DNA of 22,225 nucleotides from DASRTE01 sp035316885 (GTDB lineage: Bacteria > Actinomycetota > Actinomycetes > Jiangellales > Jiangellaceae), in assembly GCA_035316885.1 (NCBI GenBank), contig DATHII010000151.1, forward strand, positions 1-22,225. Reading direction: 5' to 3'. A model generated the notes under the pieces. The model was not told where the DNA came from. It saw only the letters and a program-made list of their open reading frames with translations, and made no database searches. This document shows, one piece after another, positions 22,048 to 22,225 of this stretch. The first letter of the stretch is position 1, and every line of letters begins with the position of its first letter. A program made the translations under genes and the position numbers.

Positions 22048-22225
22048 TCACCTCGTACCGGAACACATCGCCCGGGGCGAAGTTCCCCGTCGCTGCTCAA
22101 CGTCCTCGGTCAGCTGCTCGGGGAGTCCGAAGTGGCGGTGCACCTCCGGGTCGAGGAACCCGGCGATCTCGACCATGCTCCCGGCGCGAAGGCTCAGCAC
22201 GTTGATCGCGCCGAGCCGGAACCGG
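22048..22225 (-). CDS. C-terminal end of a probable ECF sigma factor with SnoaL-like domain (partial at right edge)
   Basis: The minus strand is open from the right edge to a TGA at 22048-22050 (58 codons). It reads RFRLGAINVLSLRAGSMVEIAGFLDPEVHRHFGLPEQL and then a polar tail. The pattern INVL-x-LR-x-G-x3-EI-x-x-FLDP-x3-x-FGLP is typical of the SnoaL-like C-terminal domain on large ECF sigma factors (SigJ/ECF41-like and related groups). It could also be a stand-alone SnoaL-like protein; the N-terminal sigma regions would lie outside the window. Confidence 0.55.
   Translation of the reverse strand, partial: RFRLGAINVLSLRAGSMVEIAGFLDPEVHRHFGLPEQLTEDVEQRRGTSPRAMCSGTR

Noticed and set aside
1..22225. 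CRISPR array, tRNA/rRNA genes, insertion sequences or prophage genes
   Set aside because: No regularly spaced repeats, tRNA-like cloverleaf or CCA ends, transposase or phage-type proteins were seen. The only tandem repeat is the 25-bp one before apt.

Overview
This is a high-GC, gene-dense chromosomal segment from an actinobacterium. Three things point there: the codon bias, the frequent GTG starts with 4-bp GTGA/ATGA overlaps, and the gene order thrS - HIT - pgsA - acyltransferase - pimA ... pdxS - pdxT - yebC - ruvCAB ... yajC - secD - secF - apt - rel. From general knowledge this is the conserved order around Mycobacterium tuberculosis Rv2614c to Rv2583c. Phosphatidylinositol-mannoside (PIM) genes indicate an organism that makes PIMs. 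I cannot assign a genus from the sequence alone.

Layout. 1-340 (minus): N-terminal half of a trypsin-like protease that runs off the left edge and lacks a visible signal peptide. 532-2538: thrS. 2568-3244: a VapBC-type toxin-antitoxin pair wedged between thrS and the HIT/Ap4A-phosphorylase-like gene (3241-3777). 3868-6021 (minus): an EF-G2-like GTPase facing the HIT gene across a strong hairpin. 6202-8908: three genes overlapping by 4 bp for the first steps of PIM synthesis (CDP-alcohol phosphatidyltransferase, PatA-like acyltransferase, PimA). 8917-9441: a small LemA-like membrane-anchored protein. 9451-10301 (minus): a SRPBCC/AHSA1 protein plus its ArsR-type regulator. 10485-12015: pdxST (pyridoxal 5'-phosphate synthase). 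12020-12781: yebC. 12887-15101: ruvCAB behind a perfect LexA (SOS) box. 15189-18356: yajC-secD-secF. 18416-18988: apt. 19039-21345: bifunctional rel. 21369-22037: an unrecognised polytopic membrane protein. 22048-22225 (minus): the C-terminal end of what looks like an ECF sigma factor with a SnoaL-like tail.

The backbone is housekeeping: tRNA charging, PIM lipids, vitamin B6, Holliday-junction resolution, Sec export, purine salvage and the stringent response. The accessory pieces are the vapBC pair, the EF-G2 gene, the ArsR/SRPBCC pair, and the protease and sigma-factor pieces at the edges. I found no rRNA, tRNA, CRISPR, IS element or phage gene. No gap without a gene exceeds about 300 bp; the largest are 341-531, 6022-6201 and 10302-10484, and each is described below.

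I do not see a clearly new multi-gene system. The most interesting signals are small. They are the TA module whose palindromic operator overlaps its own start codon and whose toxin stop overlaps the HIT start, a 25-bp tandem repeat that appears to build a leaderless apt promoter, a cluster of CACCAGG/CCTGGTG hairpins, an EF-G paralogue with Tyr in place of the catalytic His, and a protease gene apparently missing its export signal.
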